A stretch of 64,000 nt of DNA from Asterias amurensis (lineage: Eukaryota; Echinodermata; Asteroidea; Forcipulatida; Asteriidae). The stretch's first letter is position 1. Each line of letters opens with the position of its first letter. The notes below the pieces were generated by a model. The model was not told where the DNA came from. It saw only the letters and a program-made list of their open reading frames with translations, and made no database searches. Location of the stretch: assembly GCF_032118995.1 (NCBI RefSeq), contig NC_092648.1, positions 635,001 through 699,000 on the forward strand. Direction: 5' to 3'. The position numbers were made by a program, and so were the translations under genes. Below are positions 38,423-49,183 of the stretch, piece after piece.

Positions 38423-40609
38423 ATGGAGACGTCTGTATTTTAATGAATGCTAGAGATGTGCAACTAATGAACTCCAGTGCTCAACAAACCACTTAAGATT
38501 ATTTCCTGGTCATTGCAAAGACAACGTTTTAACCGCTTAGGTTCAGTATTCTGAAATTTATTAAAAAGTTTTTTGGAGCTTCTTGAGTAATCGTTTTCCT
38601 TTGAAAATATCGATGCCACAATAAACCGTCCGCTCTAAGCCAGTCTAGATGAATTTGGCAGATATGCACATCATCTGACATTTAGTGACTCATATTCCAT
38701 TATACATGTATTTATTGATCCACTATAAAGATGGAATAGGATATCTTTGGATTTGCTTTTCATAGGAGTGAGATGAATTAGCACACCGATGTTGTGTAAA
38801 CAAATAACAATAATATTGTCTACCAAATGGTGTCTCACACATTTGTGTAATAGCATCTTTGTGCTGACTCATCGATGTTATGGTAGAATGGGGCGAGCAA
38901 AACTGCAATAACTTCAATGTAACAATGAAATCTTAGGAATGCTATTTGTTCATGATGATTGTCAGAGGATCAGAACTTCTGTGGCGGATCAGTTGGTATG
39001 GGGGGAGTGGGTTCTGGAAAGATAGTTTCTGATAAACTACGGAAAGAGATGGAAGTGGTTGCTGTTCAGCAACCTCATTTCCAGGGGTCACTGCATTGTA
39101 TTGATTAATGTTGCACATTGGGCCTCTCCATGCATGACCCGAGTATAATAGGCTGCAAGGCAAAGAGCAACTGGTTCCCACTCATTCTTTGATCTTTGAC
39201 ATGGTTAACTGTAGGCCTTGGGTTACCAAGTAACACCATAATGAATTTGAAATGAAATTGTGTAAACATTACTTTGAGTTTTAACACGTGTGTATAAATG
39301 ACCTAAAAGCACCGGCTTGGGAGTTTTTAAAAAGTGGGTGCATAGAGTGGTCACTTTTGGGAATCAATCAATGTTGTTTTTCAGCACATTTGATTGGTTC
39401 ATTGATGAGAGGTATTGGTACAGCGCGCTGCCCATGATAGCGATGCGAAGTATTTAGCCCTAACACCCTTTGAGAATGGCATAAGCTCACAAACATGGCC
39501 GACTACTTGGCTAAAATTTTTGTTGTGATTTACAAAAGCAGTGCCACTTTACTAGTCATTTTTCAATATCTCCCTCATTTTGTTTTGCATGATGGTAAAG
39601 TCAACAAACCCAATGCGACTTTCAAAGTACATGTAGTCTGTCCACTCAACGATCATTTTGCTGCATATTTATACAGTAGCTCATGTCTTGTTCCCAAACT
39701 TCCATTAATCTAGCACCATATCAGTAGTAAACAGTGTTGTGTTGTTTACACTGATTTAGTATATTTAGTCCGGTTTAATGTTTAGTTCTATGTATAGTTA
39801 GTGAATGAATTGTGGCAAACAGGCATGATTTGGAAGCTTTATGGTCAGAGTCGTTTAAATAATGTCAATGTTTTCTGATAGATACCTTAGCAATAACTTT
39901 TACTGATGCTTTGTGGGCTGTTTTTAGAGATTGAATTGTGCACGATTGGTGCATTAATTGTTGTTATTTAAAGTCATTCCAGTGTCCGAGACAATTCTCC
40001 CATTTCTTCTACTCTAAAAATCGTATGGTTTCCTGAAATCTTGTCTTTTTTTTTTTTTTAAGAAACCTTTTTCGGCAAAACCAGGTCGAAGTAAAAACTT
40101 AAACTTAAAGAAGAGATAGTGCAGAGTTTTTATCAAAGTATTTACAGGTAGTAAAAATAAACATATGAAATACTTCACCAAATTGTACATATCATTTTTA
40201 TTTAAGAATATGACAAGGTAGTTTGACTTGAATTATTACATGCATTAATACCGTTGATACATGTACAAAGATTTTAAACAACTGCCAAATAAATTCTGGT
40301 TGTTTTATTTGAACAGATCTGCATGTAATGTACATTAGTGTAGTTGACGTGAAGTAATGGTTGCAGCTCTTATATCATATAGTCAAACATTTTTAATAAG
40401 TTTTGTTTGATATGACAATATGTTTGAAGGCTCCGCAAGGAAATGAGTTTAAAAAGAAGACATATTTATACCAAAAATGATGAATTTATCGTTTGAATAT
40501 TCAGCTCGTCTGCATTTTTATTCAGCTGTGATGTACAATGTGACTTGCTTGTATTTGCTGGACTGTAAATAATATAAGTGAAGCTTAAAATAATAGTTGG
40601 CTTTTATTT
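38423..40609 (+). other. ARID4 3' UTR and downstream non-coding DNA
   Basis: Follows the ARID4 stop. AATAAA candidates occur at about 38620, 40155 and 40287, so the UTR could be short or long. Open frames in this stretch (for example 38942-39181 on the minus strand, 39495-39713 on the plus strand) are unrecognised. Confidence 0.5.
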
Positions 40610-41040
40610 AAAAATGGTCCTACAAAGATTTACTGAAAATATGTCCATCAACCCTCCTACCATTGTTACCATTTCCAGTGATTTGACTGACCATTTGCTA
40701 TCATTCAACTGCATGTGCTGTATATGGTGGCACAACATTCAGTTTATGTCATTCAAACCAAAGTGGATGATATTGAATGGTCACATAGTAGGAGGGTTGA
40801 CTGTGTATCATGTACATGTAGATGCATTCACCACTTGATAACATACATTGCAGACTTACATAGTTTATCATTCAAAACCAGAGTGAATTATACTGAAAGG
40901 TCACATAGTAGGAGGGTTGACTGTGTACTGTGTAAATAGTCTCCACGTGATATGATATTGCAGGCCGGCATAGTTTATCTTATGCTCAAAAATCATAGTA
41001 CACGTAGTTGATATTGAATGGTCACACAGTAGGAGGGATA
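40610..41040 (+). repeat. tandem repeat, same 115-120 bp unit as 30700-31070
   Basis: ATTCAAA anchors at 40751, 40870 and about 40984, with GATATTGAATGGTCACA and GTAGGAGGGTTGACTGTGTA between them. The left edge begins with an inverted fragment (ATCAACCCTCCTACCATTG at about 40648), so the array has an inverted end piece. Confidence 0.75.
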
Positions 41041-42100
41041 AATATTAAAATAACTGACCGTTATCAATCCATTCATAAAGGAAGTGTTATAAGAAAGTTG
41101 TTAAGAGCTTGGTGCACTATTTTGTCTGGAAGGTTTAGCAAATGCCATGGAACAAATTTCAAAAAAGGAATAATTGTATCATTGTTTCTCAATTAAATTT
41201 GCTTCAAATAATTGATTTTTTTTTACAAATGGATTAACCAATTTGGACAATTGTTGATCATTGGATATATATATTTGTGGGAACAATTTGAAACCTGTGA
41301 AAAAAGTAGAAATAGTTTTTTAGAAATTAGTAATGATTACAATTTCAGAGATACAAATGAAATCAAAACTGTGTGCATTTTAATTTAGCTTACTTAATAA
41401 GAATAAGAGATTTGTGTAATTGTTTTGACTCGCTGATAAGGAGCTGTACAGACATGAGGTAGGGGGCGTTTATTATTCAGAATCAAGTATTTGTTATACA
41501 TGTACACATTGTCTGCGAATAAACCATCTTGCCTTGACTCAGGAAATCTTTGCAACCTCAACTTTTTATCCTGAGTACAAATGATGAAAAACATATGTGT
41601 AGGGAACAGGTGGTCTTTATTTAGTAAACTAAGACAGGATGTGAACCAGAAACCAATGAATGATTGAAACTTTCAAAGTGTATGTTTTGTTTATAGGTTT
41701 TTATTCTCATAACATTGGTAAGAGTGAAAATATAATTATTCACAGATTTACACATTAGGTTTAAAGTGTTCACTGTGTTCATGGTGGAAATATTTCCCTT
41801 GAAGTATTTCGGCTTGAAATTCTATAGTTGTTAAGAATCGTAAAACAGTGACACATGTTTGAAAACTTTGAAAACATCTTAGGCTTTTTTTCTTCATTTG
41901 TCCATATGCTGAGTTTCTGACTGGACAACATATCAACCTTTAAATAACAGTTTCAATATTTGGACTTGATCATTTAAAACATATTGAAAACAGAACACAA
42001 ATCTTTAATGTTAAAGTGTATCCAACTAACTTGGGGGGGGGGGGGGGAATAGGAAATATTAAAAAATAAATGTTTAATGTCATTGTACTGTTCATAACAT
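41041..42100. other. spacer between the convergent ARID4 and RBM34 genes
   Basis: No gene is supported. A minus-strand poly(A) signal candidate (TTTATT on the + strand, 41699-41704) would suit RBM34. A run of 14 G lies at about 42032-42047. Confidence 0.45.
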
Positions 42101-42397
42101 AATTACATGTGAAACAGACTGGGATCATTCTGTTGATTAATGCTAACACCATCTTTCACTCATTATAAATATCTAGAGGGGTCAAGGGTTATACCAAGTC
42201 AAAGTTATTTTCTTCTCATTTTCTTTTGCATTTTGCAAACTTGTGAGTGGAGAGTTAATAATTACGTATGAAACAGACGCAGGGGATCATTCTGTGGATT
42301 GAACGCCATCTTCACTAATGGTATTCAGAGGGATCAAAGGTTATATCATGCGAGAGTTAGTTCCCCTCTCATTTTCTCTTGCTTTTTGCAAACTTCT
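42101..42397 (-). repeat. tandem duplication of the RBM34 3' end
   Basis: 42101-42246 and 42259-42397 are homologous in the same orientation, about 155-160 bases apart. Both carry ATTAC.T.TGAAACAGAC, GGGATCATTCTGT, a TATACCA/TATATCA segment and TCATTTTCT.TTGC.TTTTGCAAACTT. The right copy contains the real last codons and stop of RBM34. The left copy lies past the stop and still reads KFAKCKRK followed by TGA. Confidence 0.85.
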
Positions 42398-42842
42398 TGA
42401 TACCACCGGATGCCTTTCCTTTCTTCATGGATCCTCTGCCACCTTTACCGGATCTTGGTTGTCCTGATTTAGGCCTAGTCAACTTCCCTTGTGCTGGCTT
42501 GGCCCGACCTGGCTTGCCCTGACCTGGCTGGCCCCGTCCTGGCTGGCCCCGTCCTGGCTGACCCCGTCCTGGCTGGCCCCGACCTGGCTTGACCTGACCT
42601 GGTTTGACCCCAACTGGTTTACCATGGCTCCTCCTTCCAACCTCTGGCTTGCCTTTCACATCAGATTTCTTCTGTAATCTTTTCACTGCATTCACAGCTC
42701 TGTGCGCTGAAGTTAAGGACTACAATTTGTTTTATTCACAGACTTGTGTCTTTTTGAATCACAGTGAAATGAAAAACCCCCTCCTCCCCATCCTGCCTCC
42801 TCCCAAAGTTTTGTTGACAATTTGTTGCATTTTGTAACCAGT

Positions 42843-42919
<77 letters not shown>

Positions 42920-45900
42920 CCAATCAATCAATCAGAGGGAATTTATGTAGAGCCAAATCAACTAAAGTTGATGTATTCAGATTTTTTGAACAAGTAGAAT
43001 TACCCACATAACGGTACAAATTTACTTGAAATAGAAAATTGTTGGCAGTCTCAATAGAACACAAACGTTTAAACATTAGTGAAGTGAAAGATACATTTCC
43101 CAAAAGTTCCAGATGAAATAATTGAAACTGATCAAATCTTTGATGAAATATGTTGGGAGTATATTTCTAAAGGATATCTGTTTCTGTTTGGTTGCTCTCT
43201 GTACTCGTATGTCACGTCCTGCCATTCTACTGCCATCTAGCTTGATTGCAAACTCAACAGACACATCATCCTGCTCAGGCACATGGAAGATTAAAAGAAC
43301 TTAATAATAATCACTCAAAATATCAAGGAAAGACACTACATAAAAGGAGATGCAATGATGGTTGAGAGTTTAGCTTTAAGGACACAAGAGTCAAGACAGG
43401 GACTCGAATCCAATCTCTGCCACAACTATTTTATCTTGATGGATTCCCACTGTGCTGTGGGGTCAATTTAAAATGAAGCCAGTGATGAGAACCAGGCCTT
43501 TGGATGCAAGGGAGGCAATTACATCTGTTTCCCCTGGTCATTGCCTTGGTGCCCCTTGCAGTTTTTTCATAGAAATGTCCTAGTGGAAGTGCCTTTTACT
43601 TTCTAATAGTGCCTTAGTAACCTTGTCCTTTCAAAAGGAAGCACATGGCCTGCAGAACCAGTGAAGCAATGGTCCTAAATGATTACTTGTAGTTAGCAAC
43701 AATTAACAATCATCTTAAACTTTGCTTAGCACAGTCATTGTTCTCATAATACATGTACTTTGTGATTTTCTTCTGATGCTATGTGAGCAGCTAGGCCAAG
43801 TTTCACACAGCTGCTTTTAAAGCAGAATTTTCTTTAGCTAAGCAAAAATTGATAGGTTACCAGTAAAGGATGGTACATGTGACATGGTATTCTGTCAGGT
43901 AACCTTATTCCGGTAAGCACAATTTAGCGCTTAGCTACTTTTTGTGCTTAAGCAACTCTCTGACATAAGCAAGGTCAATCTAAATACTTACAGTAAAGAG
44001 GACATATCCAAATCCTTTCCCCAACCCAGTCTTAGCGTCTCGTATGATGCGAACATTCTCAACGGTGCCGCATTCTTCAAAATGTTCTCTTACTATGTCA
44101 TCTTTGACATCGAACGGCAGATTGCCAAGGAATATTGAGTGTTTGGTATCATGCTGTGTGGGGCAAAGGAAGATAAATTATAATTGAGACTTGATAGCAA
44201 AGTGATAATAATGATCAAGGACAGAGACTACTTGTTCGTACATGTACTTTGGCAAGATAAAACCAGAAAATTTGTTCAATTAGAAAGAGATGCAAATACT
44301 ATGTTATGAGAAATATTGAACAATGTCACTGGTATCAAAGATTCCAATGTAAAGTTCTCACCTCTCTGCTGTTACCGGCAAGATCTACTCGAATAGTGTG
44401 ATTCTCAACCAGCTTCCCATTCCTAAAAACACAAGAAAAAAACAAGTAATGAATGGAACATGTGTACCTGTACATCTATCCCCTTATAACAGTGATTCAC
44501 TGACCAAATGCCAGTTAAAACACACAAAAGGACCAGTCAGAATTCCATCCAGCTAGTCCGGCTGGCAAGTTGATTGCTTGCCAATGCTGCACGTAAACCA
44601 CAAATTGTTCATATTGCTTCAAATGACATAGTCCCAAGCTAGCATATGTTGAAGATACAGGGTATACAAAGAGGATGTAATAATTTAGGATGGTAAGCGC
44701 TAACTAATGAAACTAAATCAAAATGCAAAGCTACAATTGTAACCATTTGGGATATTTAATTTGATTTCAAAGAAACAAACCTTTTGAGTGCTTTCTGTGC
44801 AGCTTCTTCAGTAGTGAATAAGATATAACTATTCACAGATTTACGATCTGGATGAAACTTCTTCCTGTTTGAATGAATGTGAGATTTATATTTAACATTA
44901 ATACACTACTTTAAAGTTCATAAAATAACAAGTGGTTGAGCAGTCAAATGCATCAGACTCAAGCTCTGGTGTTTCTAATCAGCAGATTGTGGGTTGGAGT
45001 CCCAGTCTTGACACTTTGTTTGGTGGTCCCCCACCCCCAATATTTTCAGGTGTTGTTGGCTGCAGATTGTGAAAAGGCATCGTGTAAACCATTAGATAAA
45101 GCCTGTAGATAAAGTGCTATATAAAACAGATTGCAACAGCCAATTCTTTTGCAATGAATCAAACTAACATGAATTTATTCAATATTCTATTGAAAGTTAG
45201 AGAGTAAAATAACAGAAGTAAACACAACTTACGTATGAGCAATAACTCTCTTAGGAAGATCTGGGTCAGATGGAGCCTGAAGAAGAAACAAACATCCAAA
45301 AGAAGTTAACTAATGGGGAAAAAATACACAATAACCCTTGTCCCTGGCAACTACATCTGTTTAGCTGAGCTTTGATGCTTATACTTACCAGTGCCCTGGT
45401 AGTCTCAGATGAGGTTGTTGTATTTTAGTGGATAGTTTGTTTCATTTCCATACAGTTCTATATGTACAACCTACAGTACATTGTAGCGTTTTCATATTAG
45501 TTTTATGTAGCAACCAGTTCCCTTGTGACTCTCCATATTTCTAAGCCATGAATTATATAAGATCCTACGTCAAGAGTTGTGGGTTCGAATCCCACCCGAG
45601 TAATATGCCTGTGATATTTTTCACAGAACTCGGGGGGAAAACTGAGTATACAGGTGTATGGGTAAAAACCAAAATTAATATTCTTTATCCTCGATGCAAA
45701 TTTAACATCATTAGATCCTACATCTATCCCCTACACACTGACTAGAGAGAGTTATCATATTTCACTTACCACTGAACGAAACCGCATAGTCTTAATCTCT
45801 CCAAACTTCCTGAATAGCTTCTGTAGTTTCTAGAATTCATGATTACAAATGAAAAGTAAAAAAACAAATTAAATCATGTATACGGTACATATATATATAG

Positions 45901-47844
45901 AATGACAATTGAGCTAAAGAACGGTTTGAGCACGGTGTGTCGCTGTAAAACGTTTCATATTTTGCAGCTCAAGAAATTACAGCAATTGGTTATCTTTGCT
46001 CGGAATGTGTACATGTAGGTCAAAAGTAACAACATAGATGAAGATTACTTCAAATGATCTTTTACTACAATGTTAATAACAATCATCTAAACTCCTTTAA
46101 TAACAATGTCTTTTTGGTAGAGAGCCGAGACGTTTATCCAGAGATCGTTGGTTCAGACCCTGCTATAGTCAATTTTTCTTTGTTCAACCCCAATTGATTA
46201 ACAATTTACCCAGTCAGTTTCCTTTGCGGTTTATTACCTAGTACAATCAAAGACTGAGACATTTAAGTACCTTTTTGTCAAATGAAATGGGAAGGTTCCC
46301 AACAAAGACAGTCTTCTTTAGTTCTTCTGGATTGGGTTTATGTCGTTTCGGTGTGGACTCTTCTTTACCGGTGTCTTTAGACTTCTCTGCAGGCTTCTCT
46401 TGTGGGGATGGTTTTTTGACTGCCTTTGGAGGTGGCTGCTGTTCTTCCTGCTTTGGCTGCTGCTTTTGATTTGTACTGCAAGAAATTAGATTTTCAAATT
46501 GAGAGTAAACAATAACAAATGTTTCAAAAGGCAAATCCAATTCATCTCATCAAATGTTTATGTACAAGTGATTAATTTCTGACACCGGTCCTGAAATTAC
46601 ACAGGCTAACCTTTGCCCCCACTCAAAAAGAGATGTACAAATGAATGGTCTGATACGTCAATTAGCCTCTCAATTGATATATCTGGCTCCGCCTGCCCCC
46701 CCCCCCCCACCCCACCCAGTTTATTTCTTTGGCCCCACTTGCTCCCTAAATGAAAATGTTGAATTTAACACACCTGACTGTTTGCTTTGGAGGAACTTTA
46801 TCTTTTGCTTGTCCTTGTGTTTTCTGTGTCTTTGGCAACCCAGCAGCAGTAAGAGGAACAAAGGCTGGTCTGGTCCTGCAGGTTGGACCACTAGTTGAGC
46901 CAACTGAACCAAACATTGAAAACAATGCATCCTTCTCTTTAAGATGCTTTGTGTCCGATTGACCCTTTTGACTGGTCAGCAAACCAGCAATCTGACCGAT
47001 GGCGTACGGGTCATTCCCACTGCTATCTGGAGCAGTTGTTTGCAGAGAGCTGCCCTTTTCTTCTGCAGATGTCTTGGCAGTTTGATTCCTGTAATAAATT
47101 TGGAGAAAGCAAACATTATTATTGATAATTTCAATTTCTCACTTTGGCTAAGTAACGAAGGATTATGTAAAATAATGTAATGAGTTTTGTTGTCGGACCT
47201 GTGGACATAAACAACTGAAATGCTTGAAATGAGAAGAGGTCTGGAGAATTATAAGACATTTTCAGTTACAGTTTGTAGTTTGGCTTGTAGAGTCACACAA
47301 TGTAGCTCAGGTCAATAGCCAGAAAATGTTGGGTAGCAAAACATAGAATCATTCACACCACAGCTCCAGAATTTGAGCAAATCAACTACAGCTGTTCATT
47401 CATAGTACTGTCAGACTGTCCTGTATCGTCATGATTGGGATTCCGTCGGGAGGAGGGTTACGTTAGTCGTTGTATCGCAACTAGTTTTCTCTTTTCCCAA
47501 CAATCAATGGAATGATCTCATTCTAATTACATGAATTATATGTCAGTTAGTTAGAATGCCATTCAGCTCTTATTAGTAGGCCTACTACTTTACTTGTATA
47601 TTAGTAATAGTAGTACCATGTGTTCAGGGTCCATGTCGCTACCTAGGCATAGCTAGTAGAAGATACACTGTACAGTATGCAATATTACACACATGACACA
47701 CACAGTACACATTTTTTTTCTCGTAACATTTATATGTTTTAGGTCTTACCTGGCCCTTGGTTTCTTCTTTTTCTTCTTCGTCTTGTTAATCATTTCAACT
47801 GCTAGTTGAGGTTGATCTATGGTGATAGTTTTCATCTTTCCCAT
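42369..47844 (-). CDS. RBM34: RBM34: two-RRM nucleolar RNA-binding protein
   Basis: RBM34 resembles yeast Nop12, a pre-60S ribosome-assembly factor. Minus-strand exons: 47844-47750, 47088-46774, 46475-46271, 45829-45770, 45276-45233, 44864-44781, 44422-44362, 44153-43992, 43270-about 43200, and about 42699-42369 (TGA). The start at 47844 (MGKMKTITID) is upstream of, and in frame with, a second ATG at 47793. After a Lys-rich N-terminus comes a conserved region (GQIAGLL ... FVPLTAAGLPKTQK) like human residues 36-80. RRM1 runs TVFVGNLPISFDKK to HTIRVDLA, split by the linker found in human RBM34 (RSVAPSDPDLPKR ... KKFHPDRKSVNSYILF). RRM2 runs SIFLGNLPFDV to FGYVLFTDD to RDIRVQRA. The tail has a Pro-Gly-Arg/Lys-Gly-Gln repeat encoded by 15-bp units (about 42500-42600) and ends KKFAKSKRK. 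The donor of the ninth exon is unclear: a GTACAG right after 43205 gives the wrong phase, while weaker donors near 43095 or 43133 would add residues unlike the family. Confidence 0.93.
42842..42936. repeat. microsatellite (ATCA)n in the last RBM34 intron
   Basis: About 19 uninterrupted ATCA units, one CAACC interruption near 42919, then 3-4 more units. It lies about 140 bases before the last RBM34 exon (on the minus strand). Confidence 0.95.
43490..43660. repeat. interspersed repeat R1 copy in RBM34 intron
   Basis: Shares TCATTGCCTTGGTGCCCCTTG, GTGGAAGTGCC and CCTTGTCCTTTCAAAAGG with other R1 copies. Just left, at about 43400-43412, GGGACTCGAATCC is the complement of a B-box-like site, so a SINE remnant probably adjoins it. 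Confidence 0.55.
43780..43985 (-). repeat. MITE family A copy (reverse orientation) in RBM34 intron
   Basis: Begins GCTAGGCCAAGTTTCACACAGCTGCTT and carries GTCAGGTAACCTTATTCCGG and GTAAGCACAA inside, matching the complement of 20597-20772 and 48228-48475. Confidence 0.6.
44930..45130 (+). repeat. tRNA-derived SINE in RBM34 intron
   Basis: An A-box-like GTGGTTGAGCAGTC at about 44933 and a B-box-like GGTTGGAGTCC at about 44993 have Pol III promoter spacing. The element continues through a unique body to TAAAGTGCTATATAAAACA. Confidence 0.65.
45540..45740 (+). repeat. tRNA-derived SINE in RBM34 intron
   Basis: A perfect B-box GGTTCGAATCC at about 45583 lies in a tRNA-like TGTGGGTTCGAATCCCACC context, but the 5' half does not form a cloverleaf. 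The 3' part (TTATCCTCGATGCAAATTTAAC) recurs at about 4476-4500 (ATTCTCGATGCAAAATTAAC), so the family has at least two copies here. Confidence 0.65.
46105..46190 (+). repeat. tRNA-derived SINE fragment in RBM34 intron
   Basis: TTGGTAGAGAGCCG (A-box-like, about 46116) is followed about 35 bases later by GGTTCAGACCC (B-box-like). It is too divergent to be a tRNA gene. Confidence 0.55.
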
Positions 47845-47971
47845 CTTTCTTGGCTTTATTTCTCCTCGATATAGTATTACAAAAAGTAATACTGTAACTG
47901 GTCAAGGCTCTAAACCGTGTGTTCTGATATTGGTTGTTACCACACACACGTGTTTTGTCAAGTTGGCATTT

Positions 47972-48092
47972 AAGAAGTGCGCCCTCTGTTGGTGTGCAAA
48001 TCTCTTTAAATATTCGGCTATTATTTTTTATTTCCTTGGGTGTTTTTTTGAAGTGCGCCCCCTCGTGGTTTGCAAATCTCTTAAAGAATTCT
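47972..48092. repeat. short direct repeat, 80-bp spacing, upstream of RBM34
   Basis: AAGTGCGCCCTCTGTTGGTG TGCAAATCTCTT at 47972 and AAGTGCGCCCCCTCGTGGTT TGCAAATCTCTT at 48052 are two diverged copies. They lie about 130-210 bases 5' of the RBM34 start codon, in its likely promoter region. Confidence 0.6.
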
Positions 48093-48227
48093 GTTACATA
48101 TCAATTTGAACTTCCTTTTGTTTCTGATCAATAACTCAATGACAAACTCAATTACTGCTAAACCTCATGTGTATATATTCCACTTATACTGTACTTGACA
48201 GAGTTTTTGAGTGTTTTTTTCTTTATC

Positions 48228-48475
48228 AGGGCTCAATCTCATCATAGAGTCAGTAAAGCACAGTAAGCTAAGTAAGCAGAAAAAATTAATGCTTACCAGA
48301 AAACTTTAATGCTTACCAGAATATGGTTACCAGTCAAATAGCATGTGACATGTACAATTTTATAACTGGTGTCCTGCTCATTTCTGCTAAGCGGGAAGTT
48401 TTAAAGTAATGTTATGAAGCTAGCTGCTAAGCGGGAAGTTATAAAGTAATGTTATGAAGCTAGGCCCTCATGAGT
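48228..48475 (+). repeat. MITE family A copy with internal duplications
   Basis: The ends AGGGCTCAATCTCATCATAGAG and TTATGAAGCTAGGCCCT are inverted complements. The interior repeats AATGCTTACCAGAA twice and GCTAAGCGGGAAGTT.TAAAGTAATGTTATGAAGCTAG twice, so this copy has grown by local duplication. Confidence 0.7.
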
Positions 48476-49183
48476 GCAATTAAAGATATAATTTTGGAGG
48501 AACCATTCTCACAATATAAAACCCATCTCTTCATAATAACCTTTCTGTATGACCTAGCCTTAGAAGAGCAATGAGACTTCAGGCTTTTAACCAAAGTTAC
48601 CTATTATTTGGATCTGGGTGGTTGTATCCACAAAAGGCAAATTATTTAGAAGTTTTCTTGTTAACATGTCATTGTCTGGGTTTAACCTTGGGGAAGGTAA
48701 CCCATGATTGAACACGTTTGTCAAACTTCAAAACGGAAGGTAAATGATTTCAAGTCACCACAGGGTGAACCTAAACATAATTGCATGGAACTATTGTGTT
48801 GAAATACTTGGTATTTATCCATAGCAAGTGCTCCAGAAAAAAATTGAACTATTCCACTTGACAAAGGGAACAATGGTAGGCTTTCCGCAGTATTTTCTGT
48901 CAAAACCTCTTTGTGTTGATCCTGTAGTTGCAGGCAAATCAGGCTTGACATTTTGTTCAACCCCTTTACTTAAAGTAACTTTAAATCCTTGCCGTGAAAA
49001 TAGGACTGGAATTTCGTAGTTGGATTGACAAATGGATGAGAATAAGCTTTCAAAGGACTAATGAAAACAAGAAGTGAAAATTTAACAGTGAAAATAAAAA
49101 AACTGTTGGAATTTTTTACACAATTCAATAATGACATAAAGAAGACAGAAATGTTTCAGTTGACCTTTCAATAACATGCATTT

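Noticed and set aside
45575-45605. Possible tRNA gene (GGTTCGAATCC in a tRNA-like context)
   Set aside because: The 5' half cannot form a D-arm, anticodon arm or acceptor stem; better read as a tRNA-derived SINE, as for the other B-box sites.
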